A stretch of DNA of 64,000 bases from Nissolia schottii (Eukaryota > Streptophyta > Magnoliopsida > Fabales > Fabaceae). The position numbers and the translations under genes are program-made. Each line of letters starts with the position of its first letter. Position 1 is the first letter of the stretch. Shown here one piece after another: positions 11,712 through 22,840 of the stretch. The stretch is from positions 131,285-195,284 of the forward strand of contig QANU01008556.1 of assembly GCA_003254905.1 (NCBI GenBank), given 5' to 3'. The notes under the pieces were generated by a model. The model saw nothing but the letters and a program-made list of their open reading frames with translations. It made no database searches and was not told where the DNA came from.

Positions 11712-13247
11712 ATAATCATTTGCATTACATGACATATGCAAATGGAATAATTAGCATTTAACAAGTATATTCACATTACATTTATATAATGTTTATTTTT
11801 AAAATAATGACACATTTGAGATATTAATTTTTCTATGTTGTACTTTCACATACACTTATATTGAATAGAGAAACAATTGAATAATTAGATTTAGTGTTTG
11901 AATTTACTACTTCACAATCTATTACTAACGTGAAAAATTACTATCATTTCCAACCATTTGTTGACCAATTCCGTAGAAGTACAAATCCCATGGTTACTTG
12001 TTGGTTGCATATTGCTAGCTACTTTGCACGTGATAGACAACTAGAAATATCAAAGTAAGTGTACTTTTGACACAAGATCTATTACCTAACGTGTATACAT
12101 TACGTGTATACATTACGTTCACTTCCAACCAAAAAGTTAATATTGCGTGTTGCAGATTAAAAAGCACAACAATGGCATAAGTGTAGTGCAATAGCCCCTG
12201 CGGGTGTACACTATGTAAAGTGTACTTTTGGTTGCCATTTCTGCACCTTTCATCTATTCGGTATTATAGCAAGTACAATACTGCATTTGTGAGAAAGAAA
12301 TAACTTACAAGGAAGCACTGCAGTACCTGTGTTTTCTTCTTTAACTTTCCAATGCAGACTGAAATTAAGGACAAAACACGAAGTCTCACTAGACTATATG
12401 GGTATGATAATGAATTTCAAAAGTTGATTTAGTATAACTCTAAGCATGATAGTGATTCCCATATGTTTGTAGGCTTTAGGTAGATGTATAATCACACCTA
12501 AACATATGGGAATCACTATCATGCTTAGAGTTATACTAAATCAACTTTTGAAAATCATTATCATACTGCCATATAGTTTAGTGAGATTTCCCGTATTGTC
12601 CTTAATTTCAGTCTGCATTTGAAAGTTAAAGAAGAAAACACAGGTATTGCAGTGCTTCCTTGTAAGTTATTTCTTTCTCACAAATGCGGTATTGTATTTG
12701 CTATAGTACCGAATAAATGAAAAGGTGCAGAAATGGCAACCAAAAGTACACTTTACATAGTGTACACCCGCAGGGGCTATTGCACTACATTTATGCCATT
12801 GTTGTGCTTTTTAATCTGTAACACGCAATATGAACTTTTTGGTTGGAAGTGAACGTAATGTATACACGTTAGGTAATAGATCTTGTGTCAAAAGTACACT
12901 TACTTTGATATTTCTAGTTGTCTATCATGTGCAAAGTAGCTAGCAATATGTAACCATCAAGTAACCATGGGAATTGTACTTCTACGGAATTGGTCAACAA
13001 ATGGTTGGAAGTGAACGTAATTTTTCATGTTAGGTAATAGATTGGGAAGTAGTAAATTCAAACACTAAATCTACTTATTCAATTGTTTCTCTATTCAATA
13101 TTGGCGTATGTGAAAGTACAACATAGAAAAATTAGTATCTCAAATATGTCATTATTTTAAAAATAAACATTATATAAATGTAATGTGAATATACTTGTTA
13201 CATGTAAATTATTCCATTTGCATATGTCATGTAATGCAAATGATTAT
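11712..13247. repeat. 1.5-kb foldback (long inverted repeat)
   Basis: 11712-12468 pairs with 12500-13247 around a 31-bp centre, with clear divergence (several percent, small indels). Each arm also holds two copies of an internal motif combining TAACGTG, ATTACGTTCACTTCCAACC and flanks. The left limit coincides with the LTR end at 11711, so the left arm may once have been longer. There is no coding capacity. It fits a non-autonomous foldback or Mutator-like element, or a rearranged Helitron interior. Confidence 0.85.
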
Positions 13248-13805
13248 AAAAAATGCATATGTTTCCTAAGACTTTTACTGAATGAATGTGTCAAAATTCT
13301 TTTATGTCATTTTTCATTTGTTCTTGGATTGTGTACATTACGTGTGTTCATTCATAACACTGAAGACGGGACAATACTTCATTTATTCCGTTTAGCCACG
13401 GTCTTTCTGGATATACATGCATGTTGCTTCCATCCATTAGATCATGTCAAAATATATAAGATATATAATGTAAACATTGTTGTACACATTACTTATACAA
13501 AACACTTACACAATCAACAATCTATATAGGTCTCAAAATCACTAAGGAGCAGTCTAACATTGCAAGAGCCAAGAATGTTCACTGGCCATAATATCACAAT
13601 TGGTGCTTGTTAATAAGACAGGAGAAAGTCTTACATATTAATCATTGGCTTAAAATTCCAACAAAAAATAACTAAGACTTTGTAAGAACAAATCCAATAA
13701 ATATATACATAGAATTCTCCAAAAAAAAAAAGGATCAGGAATGCCATCTAGGATTTTAAGCTGAATGGCACAACAACAAAAGGAATTTTGAACACCATCT
13801 AGGAT
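13248..13805. other. AT-rich stretch between foldback and RPA-like fragment
   Basis: No gene is seen. CATTACGTGT words like those in the foldback recur at about 13336, so this may belong to the same element. TCTATATAGGTCTC at about 13524 resembles a plus-strand Helitron 5' end, but nothing confirms it. Confidence 0.3.
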
Positions 13806-15015
13806 TTAGTAATTCTCCAAAAGGAAGAATTTTAAGTTGAACGGCATAGCAACAAAAGGAATGCCATCTAGCAACTTCACAATTGTTCGCCTGAGGAATG
13901 TCCGTTTGTATTTGTGATGTGTTGTCTTCACCTTCATACTACTTGCACCAACGATGAAATTTTGTAGGTCATAGAATCTCCCTTCAGTAAGAGTAGAAGC
14001 TATTTGGTTATGCAAATTTTTGGGAACTGTTGCGTGAATCCGATCCCCCTGAAACATGATAATGATCTCTAACTCAAAAGCAGTGTAGAAGGTTCTGATC
14101 GGTCACAACCTTATTTTCTTTCAGGAAAATATATGTTGTTAGCAACAAATCACTCCGTAATTTACGCCCAAGTCATTAAAGTTACCTTCTCATCGACAAA
14201 AATCATCTCGTGTGTAAACATTTCTGACTTGTTTGCGTTTGACACTTTCCATAGTCGCGTAATGTAAACCTTGAACAACCAGGGGAGTTTTGTTAGGTTA
14301 GCCATGTGAAGCAAATCATATCTTGCATCCATTTTTCCCGAAAGCAATATGAAGGAAGGCAATATTTCAGGAAGAGATTATGCAAACATTTGAGGAAAAC
14401 AAAGGAAGAAAAACAAATATGCAAACACTTGCACAACTACATGACATGATATAAACAATTGGGAGGAACCTATTATTATGCTTCTTCTTCAGATGTTTAT
14501 AAACCAAGTGTATTGTTGGTACAACAAAGATATGAGCCACACGATTTAAACTGAAAGCAACATGAAGGAAGACAATATTCAAACATTCGTGGAATATGAA
14601 GTAAGAAAAACAAACATGCAAACATTTTTGGAATATGAGATGATATAAACATCAATGTTCAACCTACTCCTTTGCTCCTTGTGCAAATGGAAAACCAAAT
14701 ATTGTGCGGCACACGATGTTGCTTCAGTATTGGTGTGAGGCACAAAGCAACTTATTCCTTTGCTTCTTGTGCAGCTGGAAAACCAAATGACATGTGAGGC
14801 ACAAAGCAAATAAGGAGGGGAACAAATCTGTGATGCTTCTGCAGGAGGTTTGGATTGATCCTAACAAGTCTGAAAGTGAGAATAATGAGAGGGAAGACGC
14901 ATGTGAGGCTCACATAAGGAAGTTTTGGGCGGGAAAATAATCAACCACAAAATGACACGTGTCCATTTAGTGTGTGAGACCAACTTGAGAACTCCCAGCT
15001 ATTATTAGATATAGA
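13540..15015 (-). mobile_element. Helitron, 5' part (minus orientation), inner limit unknown
   Basis: On the minus strand the element starts at 15015 with TCTATATCTAATAATAGC, preceded by A, as for Helitrons inserted between A and T. CCCGCCC follows about 80 bases in, and the RPA-like fragment lies about 0.7 kb downstream. I found no matching 3' hairpin plus CTAGT on the minus strand, so the 3' end is missing or lies beyond the foldback. 14370-14930 holds only short chance frames. Confidence 0.5.
13806..14332 (-). pseudogene. Replication protein A 70-kDa-like (OB-fold) fragment in a Helitron
   Basis: Two exons are visible. Exon 1 is 14186-14332 (starts MDARYDLLHMANLTKLPWLF, 49 aa) and ends at a GT donor. 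Exon 2 is 14048 down to about 13806 (starts GDRIHATVPKNLHNQIASTL) after a CAG acceptor, in frame. The sequence matches the N-terminal single-strand-DNA-binding fold of plant RPA1-like proteins (GRFYDLQNFIVG, THHKYKRTF). It stops after about 130 residues, far shorter than RPA1 (>600 aa), so it is a fragment. RPA-like genes are commonly carried by plant Helitrons, and a Helitron 5' end lies upstream at 15015 in the same orientation. Confidence 0.65.
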
Positions 15016-15103
15016 TTAGTACTAAATAGTACAATACTCTGCATGTTTATATATTAACATGTTTTATATACCTGCCGCATATCGCGCGGATATAGAATCT
15101 AGT
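15016..15103 (+). mobile_element. Helitron 3' terminus (plus orientation)
   Basis: The stretch ends in CCGCATATCGCGCGG, which can form a short GC stem, then ATATAGAATCTAGT at 15103, followed by T. This is the plant Helitron 3' pattern of a hairpin about 10 bp before CTAGT. It abuts the 5' end of the oppositely oriented Helitron at 15015, so one element probably landed inside the end of another. Confidence 0.6.
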
Positions 15104-16045
15104 TGTTTGTTATAGAGATGTAGTTTTTTGGACCTTTTTTGTTGGGTAGGATTTGTTTTGTAAATGTACTTCTGTTTTTCGCCCACAGCCATCATAGGTT
15201 TTATGTTGACATAATATTGGCCCAAATAAGCCATGTCGTAATAACAGAAGCAGCGTGGCGCACTTGACCGATTCCTACGGTTTCAATCCAGCTGACCCGC
15301 AACGACCATCAAGCTCCTTATTTTCAAGGAGCATGAAAATTTCAGACAATAAATATTGCAAGTTATATACTATTGATCTTTCCTAGTTCTTGCCGTCAAT
15401 TAATATGGTCCCACTAAAATTACATGGAGCTATTATGTGCAGCATCATGCAATTATGTACAAGCATAAGTCACCTCTTAATCAAATTACCAATCATTCAA
15501 TGAAAACAGCCAAGCGACATTAGCAAAAAGTAATTGAACTAAATTACCTGGCTTCATACTTCATAAAGCAACAACAACGTTAACTCATGAATTTCCCCAT
15601 AATTTACATTTACAAAAAAAGTTAAATTTTTCTTTGTAGTCTGGGACGAAATTTCCAACTAATGCTTCATTGGAGTGGTTGTACACATTCCAAATCAGAA
15701 GGGTAACCAACTGCAAGGCATATACAAAGAGGAGCAGCACCTGTAAACATGGAAGAAGAAAAAAAAACCAGTTAATAACTACAACAAGATCAAGGAAATG
15801 AACAAGAAGACATCTAATTAAATAAATGCCTAGAACAAAATGGAAAATGGAGCTTTACAGTGGTTTACTTGCTAACTCTCTGCATCCAAGTGTCTCAAGT
15901 CTTTGTATTCCCTAACAAATGTCATACTCTTCTATATGTTCTGGTAATGGTGTTAACAATTTGATTACTTCCTTATCCAGCTCTGAATTATGAAAATATC
16001 AGCGCCAAAGTCAGAATTAGCTTCAGTCACTGCTCTAGCTTGGTG
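15104..16045. other. 3' flank of the MAIN-LIKE gene
   Basis: This is probably the 3' UTR and downstream region. On the minus strand 15585-15740 stays open for 51 codons after a TTTACAG acceptor-like site (starts VLLLFVYALQLVTLLIW). It may be a 3' UTR exon or a scrap of another gene. Nothing else is recognised. Confidence 0.4.
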
Positions 16046-18487
16046 CTATTCATACTCCATACTTAGGTGGTCCTTTTCCCTCCGTTTCCGACTACCCTTC
16101 TTTCTCATTTTCTTCTTTGGTATTTCTTCAATCTGATCTGTTAAACATTTATGCACAGTGTTCTTCACCTCATCAAGCAAATCTCTGTTATAAGAATCCA
16201 ACCCTTCTGATGAGACCATATCTGCTATGTTTGCAATTTCCCTCATAGCAGTAACCTGTAGAAATTATTAGTAGTCAACGCTATACATAGCATACCTACA
16301 TTTAACAAGTAAGCCCCCCAAATTCATTGAGAAGAACAATAGCATAGACATTAAAAAGCAACGAAACATAAAGAATAACAAATATCACTTACACTAGCCT
16401 TTTCTAAGGACTAATATGTACTGTCACTAAAGACTAATATGATCACTTACATTAGGGATCATGCTGTTTTTTTTCTTTTTTTTCTCTATGGAACTAATGT
16501 GTTTAAAGGGCAGCCCAGTGTACAAGGCTCCTACCTAGTGGGCTCTAGGAGGTAGAGGGGTTGTGTCCAAGATTTGAACACAGGACTTATAGGTTACAAG
16601 GCTCGCCATAAAGGTTATATTGACCATAGCATACCTCTCATGCTAAGGATTGGACATCTGATGTGCAAAGTTTGCAGGACTTGACATTTGTGGGTGACTG
16701 AATATCAATCATACGATAGACTCTGATACCATTTTAGATTTGAGTGAGCTTAACTCAACCCCAAAAACTATTCAGAAACTAACGTGATTAACAATGTTTT
16801 TTCCAAAGACAAACNNNNNNNNNNNNNNNNNNNNNNNNNNNNNNNNNGGGGGGGGGGGGGGGGGGGGGGGTGTTTACTCACATTCAAGTGAAATATAAGA
16901 AAATAAATAAGCAAAGACTTACAGTTCTCTGATACTCTGACTCCAGAGATGATGTAACTCTTCCAATATATTTACGAGTAATCTTCTGGTACCACTGCAT
17001 GTACTCATCGTCATCTGCAACATCACCACCTCCAACGATTTTAAACCAACGCTCTGACCATTCTTTGAGAGCCAAGTCCATTTTTCCCATCAAGTCTACC
17101 CCATGATCCACTATACGGCTCTTCCTCTCCCACTGCTTTATATCTTTTGGGATAGTTTGATGCATGCCAAATTGCCTTAAGCAACGATCTGGAAGGTGCC
17201 TTTCTGCCTTATCGAAACACAATAGCATAGTCCTAGATGACCGTAAAATCAGACTATTTTTCATATCTTCTGGCATGGCTGTATAGTCCATGTCCTTGTA
17301 AGGAACCCACTGCACCTGTGTATCAAAACCAAAGTAGATTTACTATTTTCTTTTACATGATTTACCAAATAAGGCAAGTTGTTACTAGACACTTACATCA
17401 CAAGGATTAAGAGAATCCAAAGCCTTTCTATAGGATGCTACATTACATTTTGTCCGAGAACCACTTTTCCCTTTCCATTTAAGCACATAGGGAAAGCAAT
17501 TGCTATCAGGTTCTTGATTAAATTTTGGCTGTCCAACTTTGAGGCGAGAATAACTCCAACACTAAAAAGAATAAATTCAGTTGGTATAGGAACTGAACCA
17601 TGACTAAAACCAAAAATGAAAAAGTCACAGCAAGAGTAAAAGGAAGTACTGATTGTAACCTGTACAAGAGTTAAACAGCCACTAATGGTGCTTTGAGATT
17701 TAAGGGAGGCATTGCCAAGCGCTCTATACAGAAATGCCAATGCTCCTGCACCCCAAGCAAACTTCCCAGCCTGGTCAAAGTTTTCAAACAGAGAAAGGTA
17801 CATCACAGGGACTTTGTTCCCAGTTGTTGTTGAAAATATTGTACTGCCTACAAGGTATAGAAGGTAAGCACGAGTACAGCGCACAATTTCTTCCAGCGGT
17901 GCATCTTCAGGACAATCTGAAAAGAACTCCTTAAGCCAGGTAAGCTTCACCATTCCACCATTCAGGTCCTCCGGTACTCTCCCGAGCAATTTTTCACAAA
18001 CCAAACTTGGTGAACTTATTGGGCCTATAACAGGTTCTCCATCAATAGCCAACCCAAGCAATAGCGCTACATCTTCAAGGGTTATTGTCATTTCTCCAAC
18101 AGTCAAGTGAAAGGTATTTGTTTCCCTCCTCCACCGCTCAACCAAAGCAGCTATTAGTGCATTGTCAAGACTCATAGCAGGAAGTAGTCGCAGGTAACCG
18201 AAGCCAGCCTTCTCAACCAACTTAATCTGTGTAGGTGTGAGCTTCCACTGATCAAGCATTGAAGTGTGCTCGTGACATCTAAGCACACCACGCTCCTATG
18301 AATTTGGATTTCATAATATGAGAAACCCCAAATTGAAAAAAAAAGAAAAAAAGAAAAAAAAAAGAGATGAGGTAAATACATAAGAAAATCCACCCACCTG
18401 TCCATCCCAAACTGCTGAAGAAACATGATTATCTTGATCATAAAGTACATGGTTATCAATTGGCCCAGGATCTTCATTGGCCTCCAT
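16046..18487 (-). CDS. MAIL2: MAIN-LIKE protein (plant mobile domain, PMD)
   Basis: Five exons join in phase 0: 18398-18487, 17660-18295, 17397-17561, 16923-17315 and 16046-16255, giving 497 aa. It starts MEANEDPGPIDNHVLYDQ, and GQERGVLRCHEH crosses the first junction. The plant mobile domain (Pfam PF10536) follows with its hallmark words ALVERWRRETNTFHLTVGEM and ITLEDVALLLGL (residues about 70-115), then RSSRTMLLCFDKAERHLPDR. The C-terminus is Lys/Arg-rich (KKKMRKKGSRKRREK) and probably nuclear. Arabidopsis MAIN and MAIL1 act with a PP7-like phosphatase in meristem maintenance and transposon silencing. This sequence looks closest to MAIL2, a call made from memory. Intron 4 holds the N gap and an Au SINE, so an extra exon there cannot be ruled out. 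Confidence 0.88.
16505..16640 (-). mobile_element. Au-type SINE remnant in intron 4
   Basis: Read on the minus strand, a degenerate pol III B box (TGTTCAAATCTTGG) is followed by the Au-SINE 3' signature GGAGCCTTGTACACTGGGC and then TGCCCTTT. The 5' part is eroded and no target duplication is clear. Confidence 0.55.
16815..16870. other. Assembly gap (33 N) followed by 23 G
   Basis: 16815-16847 are N and 16848-16870 are all G, next to ordinary AT-rich intron. A G run directly beside a gap is a typical base-calling or assembly artefact. The gap lies in intron 4 of the MAIN-LIKE gene, 53 bp from exon 4. Confidence 0.95.
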
Positions 18488-19941
18488 TTAGGAAAGCAAC
18501 AGGACCTGTGCAAAATACCAGAATGACAAAAGGAGATAACTAAGCATTAGCCTCAGTTTGTGCTGCTGTAATAACTTACTGAGCTCTTTCCCATTTTTCA
18601 TTAAGTGGAGATAAAATGACACTACACATGAGCATATCAACATTACAACTCATTGTTTCAGAGCTGATTCACACGAAATGTCAGATTGAAAATCTTTTTG
18701 CCAATTGGAAATCACATCTGATTAACATGCATGTACTGTTGAGCCATATTTACAGTCAAAATATGTTAAAAGTTACTACTACAAAACTAACAATCAAAAG
18801 CTCTTTCTTTCAACTTATCCCTCTAATTTCTGCACCAGCCTAGGAAAAATTCACATGTGCATTATAAACCTTGGACTGGTATCACTAACAGTTCAAGCAA
18901 CGACAAACATAACTCTACCTCACAAATATAAATCTAGTAGAAATATGCATCATGACATTTCCACTGCATATGTATTGTGGTTTGTATCAGAGCTTATTGC
19001 TCTCTATTTCTTTTCTCTTAACTTTATGGCACAAAAAAAAATGGTATTCAACTTCTTCTTTTCCATTATTGTTTCCCTTATACCTGTAGAATAACCGTAT
19101 AGCCAAAAGAATCTATTTTTCTATGGCTGCTGCAGCATTCACAAATCACAACCATAGAGCTTTGCTAGTGAAATAGAATTTTCCTTCGAGTTTGATAGGC
19201 AATTCGTGATCATAATTATGCCTGAAGCATTTCTCCATTTTTTTTTATCCACTAAAGGTTAATGTGTGGCATCCCTGTCACTCTGTAAAGTGAATCCAAG
19301 ATACATAGACCATACACTAGCATATGGTGCGATCCACAATCTCCACCTCCAAAACGGTCCTAACTCATTTTGTATTACACTTCCTTTCTATACATTCCAT
19401 CTTAACCCACATAATGTCCCCATCATTGTAAAACTGATGCAAACCTGATGAGAAACAGGTACACGGCACCATTGATGCTGCAACTGTTTGAAAAAAATGA
19501 AGCACTTCAAGCACAGGAGGAGTAGCCAACCCTAAAAAGGGACCACAAATCTCTACCCTACCAAACCCAAGGTCTTCTCTCCCATCATCACAATGGTGAG
19601 GAAGGGTCGCAAAAAGCAGAATTTCACAGGACTCAGCTTCATTGAGAAGAAGCTCTTGATCCCTAGTTAGTCTTCAATGCTCACACACTAAGCCAAACCA
19701 ACCTATCTATCACCCAACCCCTCACAAGTTCAGCCACATGATCCTCACACAGTTTTCTAAACTATTATAAAAGTTTTAATTGCCCCATTAATAAAATCCT
19801 GATCATTTTTCTAAACTAGTGTAAAAGTTTTGGTTGCCACATAATCCTCACAGTTTTCTAACCTTAGAATCACAAACTACCACAAAGCCATAACAGTAAA
19901 TACTGGTCTCAATTGGTTAGCAGAATCAAGTTCCCAAAAAA

Positions 19942-19972
<31 letters not shown>

Positions 19973-20319
19973 TGGCAAAATGAAACACCCACAACAAAAA
20001 GGCCAATACATCGACAGGGGGAGCAAAGAGATAGAGTGAGAAAGAGAACCTGAGAGAGAGGGAAGCGGAGTTGTAGTGAGACGATGAGAAGGGAAGTTGG
20101 GAGGAAAATGGATTGGAGGAACTAAACTGAACGCTGCAAACGCAATTGAAGTGGTGGCAACCCAAAATATTGAGACTACTGAATGGGGATGCTGCTACCG
20201 GTGGTGGTGGAAATGACCAACCAAGGATTGAAGGTGAATTCCTTTTTCTATGTTGGTCCATTGGTAACTTGGTCCATTTGATAAATAGAAAATTAATACA
20301 ATAATCCATCAGTTTCATT
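18488..20319 (-). promoter_or_regulatory. 5' leader, leader intron and promoter region of the MAIN-LIKE gene
   Basis: A TTTTGCACAG acceptor at 18506-18508 leaves an 18-nt leader before the ATG, so the mRNA leader is spliced from an upstream exon. A likely one is the C/T-rich stretch at about 20040-20230 on the minus strand, which contains CTTCCCTCTCTCTCAG. The space between is intron-like, with no coding exon seen. A TA/CA microsatellite (19939-19973) and a short chance frame near 19592 (MVRKGRKKQNFTGL) lie inside. Confidence 0.5.
19939..19973. repeat. (AT)n(AC)n microsatellite
   Basis: Uninterrupted AT repeats pass into ACACACAC. It lies between the MAIN-LIKE leader exon candidate and its first coding exon. 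Confidence 0.9.
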
Positions 20320-22186
20320 TTGATGGTCTATTTTCTAAAGTTTTAAAATATTTGTTTATTTATAATATTTAGGAATAATTTTATTTTTTGAAAAATTCTT
20401 ATATGCTCTTAAGAGTATACTTGCTCTCTTCCATTTATTATTTGACACATCACCAATTTTTTTTCTAAGAATATACTAGAGCTTCTCTTATGTATTTTTT
20501 TATTCATACCCTTAGTTGTAGTGAAATATTTATTAATATAGTAGATATAAAGAGAGTAATAATTGTATTAAATATATAAAATTATTTTTTTATATAGAAA
20601 TAATTTTGTCAATTTATATTATTTTACACATGCAATAATATGTTCTTTATACCTCGGTATGTGTAGTATTTGGTTTTAAACAGCTAAAATGGAACAAAGG
20701 GAGTAATAAATAAGTAAATAAATCAATAAAAAGTACTGGACAAAAATTATTCCCACAAAAATACAAAAGTTAATCATGTTAATCTCTGTTATCTTTCTAA
20801 TAATGACAACTGATATGACACATAATTATGTAAAAAAAATTGTCAAAATTATTTCTGCAAAATATAAAAATCAACCACGATCGTCTCTCCGTTATGTGCT
20901 ACGTCAGCTGTCAAAGTTAGGTGAAGTGGTGGATGGACTAACTTGATTGACTTTGTTTTATGTAAGGATCCTTTTGGCTGCAATTTTTTTGTTATAGATA
21001 AAATTGAGTGTCTAATCAAAATACTATTTGACTTGAGGAAATGTAGTGTTATTTGTAGTTATTTAATTATTTTTTATACCAACAAAATTTAGGTGAGAGT
21101 ACGCACTAGTAACTCACTAGGGTTCGGGAATGTCTCTAAGCTTTTGGAGCGCTTACAAAAATACTTACAGATTACCCACCAACAAAACCCTCACATCAGA
21201 GAGCATAATTCGAACCCCTCACCCTTTTGGGATACTCTTTGTTGGTAAGGATGGGGTTGGGTAGGGTTTTGACTCAACCTATGGTTATCAAACTGGCCAA
21301 GCCTAAATGGACTTTTACTATTTGCAAGCCAAATTGTATACGTTTGGTCTGTCAATTTAATGCAAGTAAACAGGTTAGTTCATAAGTTATGCCTATTTTA
21401 ACAGTAAGTGGACCAATTCGATCTATGGGTTAAATGGGTCGAGTCTTAACGGACTTTTAATATTTGCGGGTCATACTTTATATGTTTGATACGCCCATTT
21501 AATCAGGTAAAATGATCAGGCTCGCAAGCCGGACTCATTTTGACAATCCTAGCTCAACCCTAACCTTACCTTAAACTTGTTGAATAAAGAAAACTTATCC
21601 TACCCTACCCACAAATTTTACAAATAAAAATCCTAACCCTACATATAGAAAAATATCTAAACTCTTACCTTATCCTACCCGCTACTTTCTAAAAAATAAT
21701 TTATGTTTACATAGTATATGTGTCAACTAAAAATGGAGTATGAATATGGATTACATTATGGAACTATGAATATGGATTTCTTTAATGTTATTACGTGCAT
21801 GTATGTTTTTTTTTATGTAGTTTGTATTTTTTTTTATTTATATTGTTAAAATTTTTTGTAAATTATTTGTTTGGCTTGTGGATCAGCCCAACAACTTGCG
21901 GGCTTAGAAACATGTGGGGTAAAAATAAATTTTGGGTTGGTATAAAAATTAGTTTGCCCCAACTTGTTTATATACAGTATTTCCCCAACCTTTTCGTTAT
22001 CCCTATTAGTAGGACTATGACGACTCTTAGAAGAGAAGAGGGGAAAAAAAGAGAAGGGCACGTCTTGCGCGGACGCGAGTCATGGGGACATCTCTCGCGA
22101 GACGTGTGGCCATCTCGCGCGAGATGCAAGTCAGAGAGCCAGCACGCTGCAACGCCTAGGGAGTGCTGCAGCACATCGGGAAATTA
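20320..22186. other. Intergenic, AT-rich, no gene
   Basis: Old repeats only. About 21090-21240 looks SINE-like on the minus strand (GAGGGGTTCGAATTATGC resembles a B box). About 21270-21560 holds repeated GGTC/GACC words common in dispersed plant repeats. The open frame at 21795-22187 has no recognisable protein and overlaps the GC-rich patch. Confidence 0.5.
22055..22180. other. GC-rich patch with self-complementary CG motifs
   Basis: It contains TCTCGCGAGA (about 22091) and ATCTCGCGCGAGAT (about 22111), both perfect palindromes, plus GCTGCAGC. CpG density is far above the surroundings. It sits directly upstream of the USE/TATA motif pair and could be regulatory or part of an old LTR. Confidence 0.5.
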
Positions 22187-22240
22187 GTCCCACATCGTTT
22201 GCAGCTATAGAAAGGGGGTCTCCTCCTCCTCCTATATATA
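22187..22240 (+). promoter_or_regulatory. snRNA-type promoter motif pair (USE plus TATA)
   Basis: GTCCCACATCG (22187-22197) is an exact match to the plant snRNA upstream sequence element RTCCCACATCG. TATATATA starts at 22233, leaving 35 bp between them, the spacing of Pol II snRNA genes (U1, U2, U4, U5) rather than Pol III ones (U6). The sequence after the TATA box does not match any spliceosomal snRNA I know. The same words also occur in dispersed plant repeats. Confidence 0.5.
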
Positions 22241-22671
22241 GAGGCTTTCTGTGAGTGTTTAGACTTGCTAATTCACTCTAGAGCTTGAGAGGTCACACTT
22301 TTGTTAGACTTTTTGTGACTTTCACCACCTTTTATATATTTTTCTAGTGGACACGAATGGGTGTTGTGTGTTATGAATCTCAAAGGATTATGCAATCCAA
22401 AACATTTAAGATGTTACAAGTGTAACGAGCACATATATTTTATTTATTGTGGGAATGTAAACCGGTTAATGAATAAGATGTAACATTGAGGAAATTGAAA
22501 TGGTAAATACTAGAAGAGTAGACAATGGTTGGTAATTCTATGAATGATAACACATAAAAAAGCCTAACGCGACAATTGTATAAGGTTGTGCACTGGGATT
22601 AATAGATTATAAATAAATAGATAAATAGATAAGAAACGATTTTTTTTTTTCCAAATACTGAACGGATCTAG

Positions 22672-22678
22672 TATAAAG
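22672..22678 (+). promoter_or_regulatory. Candidate TATA box of the bL34m gene
   Basis: TATAAAG lies 163 bp before the chosen ATG. If used, transcription would start after the upstream in-frame ATG at 22682, which supports starting the protein at 22841. Confidence 0.35.
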
Positions 22679-22840
22679 CAAATGGACGCAGGAACTTCTG
22701 GGGTCGGATCGCAGCAGCCCAAGGTCTCCAAAAAAACCCGATCCATCTCTATTCTTCAGTCATTCATCTTTCATCTTCTTGGTGCAAAAAATACAAGTAG
22801 GGTTCAGGAAAAGGGCTTCGATCAATTCCGTGAACAACAA

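Noticed and set aside
14367-14809. Minus-strand frames of 76-84 codons
   Set aside because: Low-complexity composition, mutually repetitive, no splice context or family likeness. They lie inside Helitron sequence.
18172-18513. 113-codon frame over the first intron of the MAIN-LIKE gene
   Set aside because: It reads through an intron in the wrong frame. The spliced frame gives the family N-terminus.
19926-20318. 130-codon minus frame ending in IYIYIYI
   Set aside because: It overlaps the likely leader exon and a microsatellite, and no protein family fits.
22682-22840. Upstream in-frame start that would add 53 residues to bL34m
   Set aside because: It lies 4 bp after the TATA-like box and gives an unusual presequence, while MASKTL at 22841 looks like a family start.
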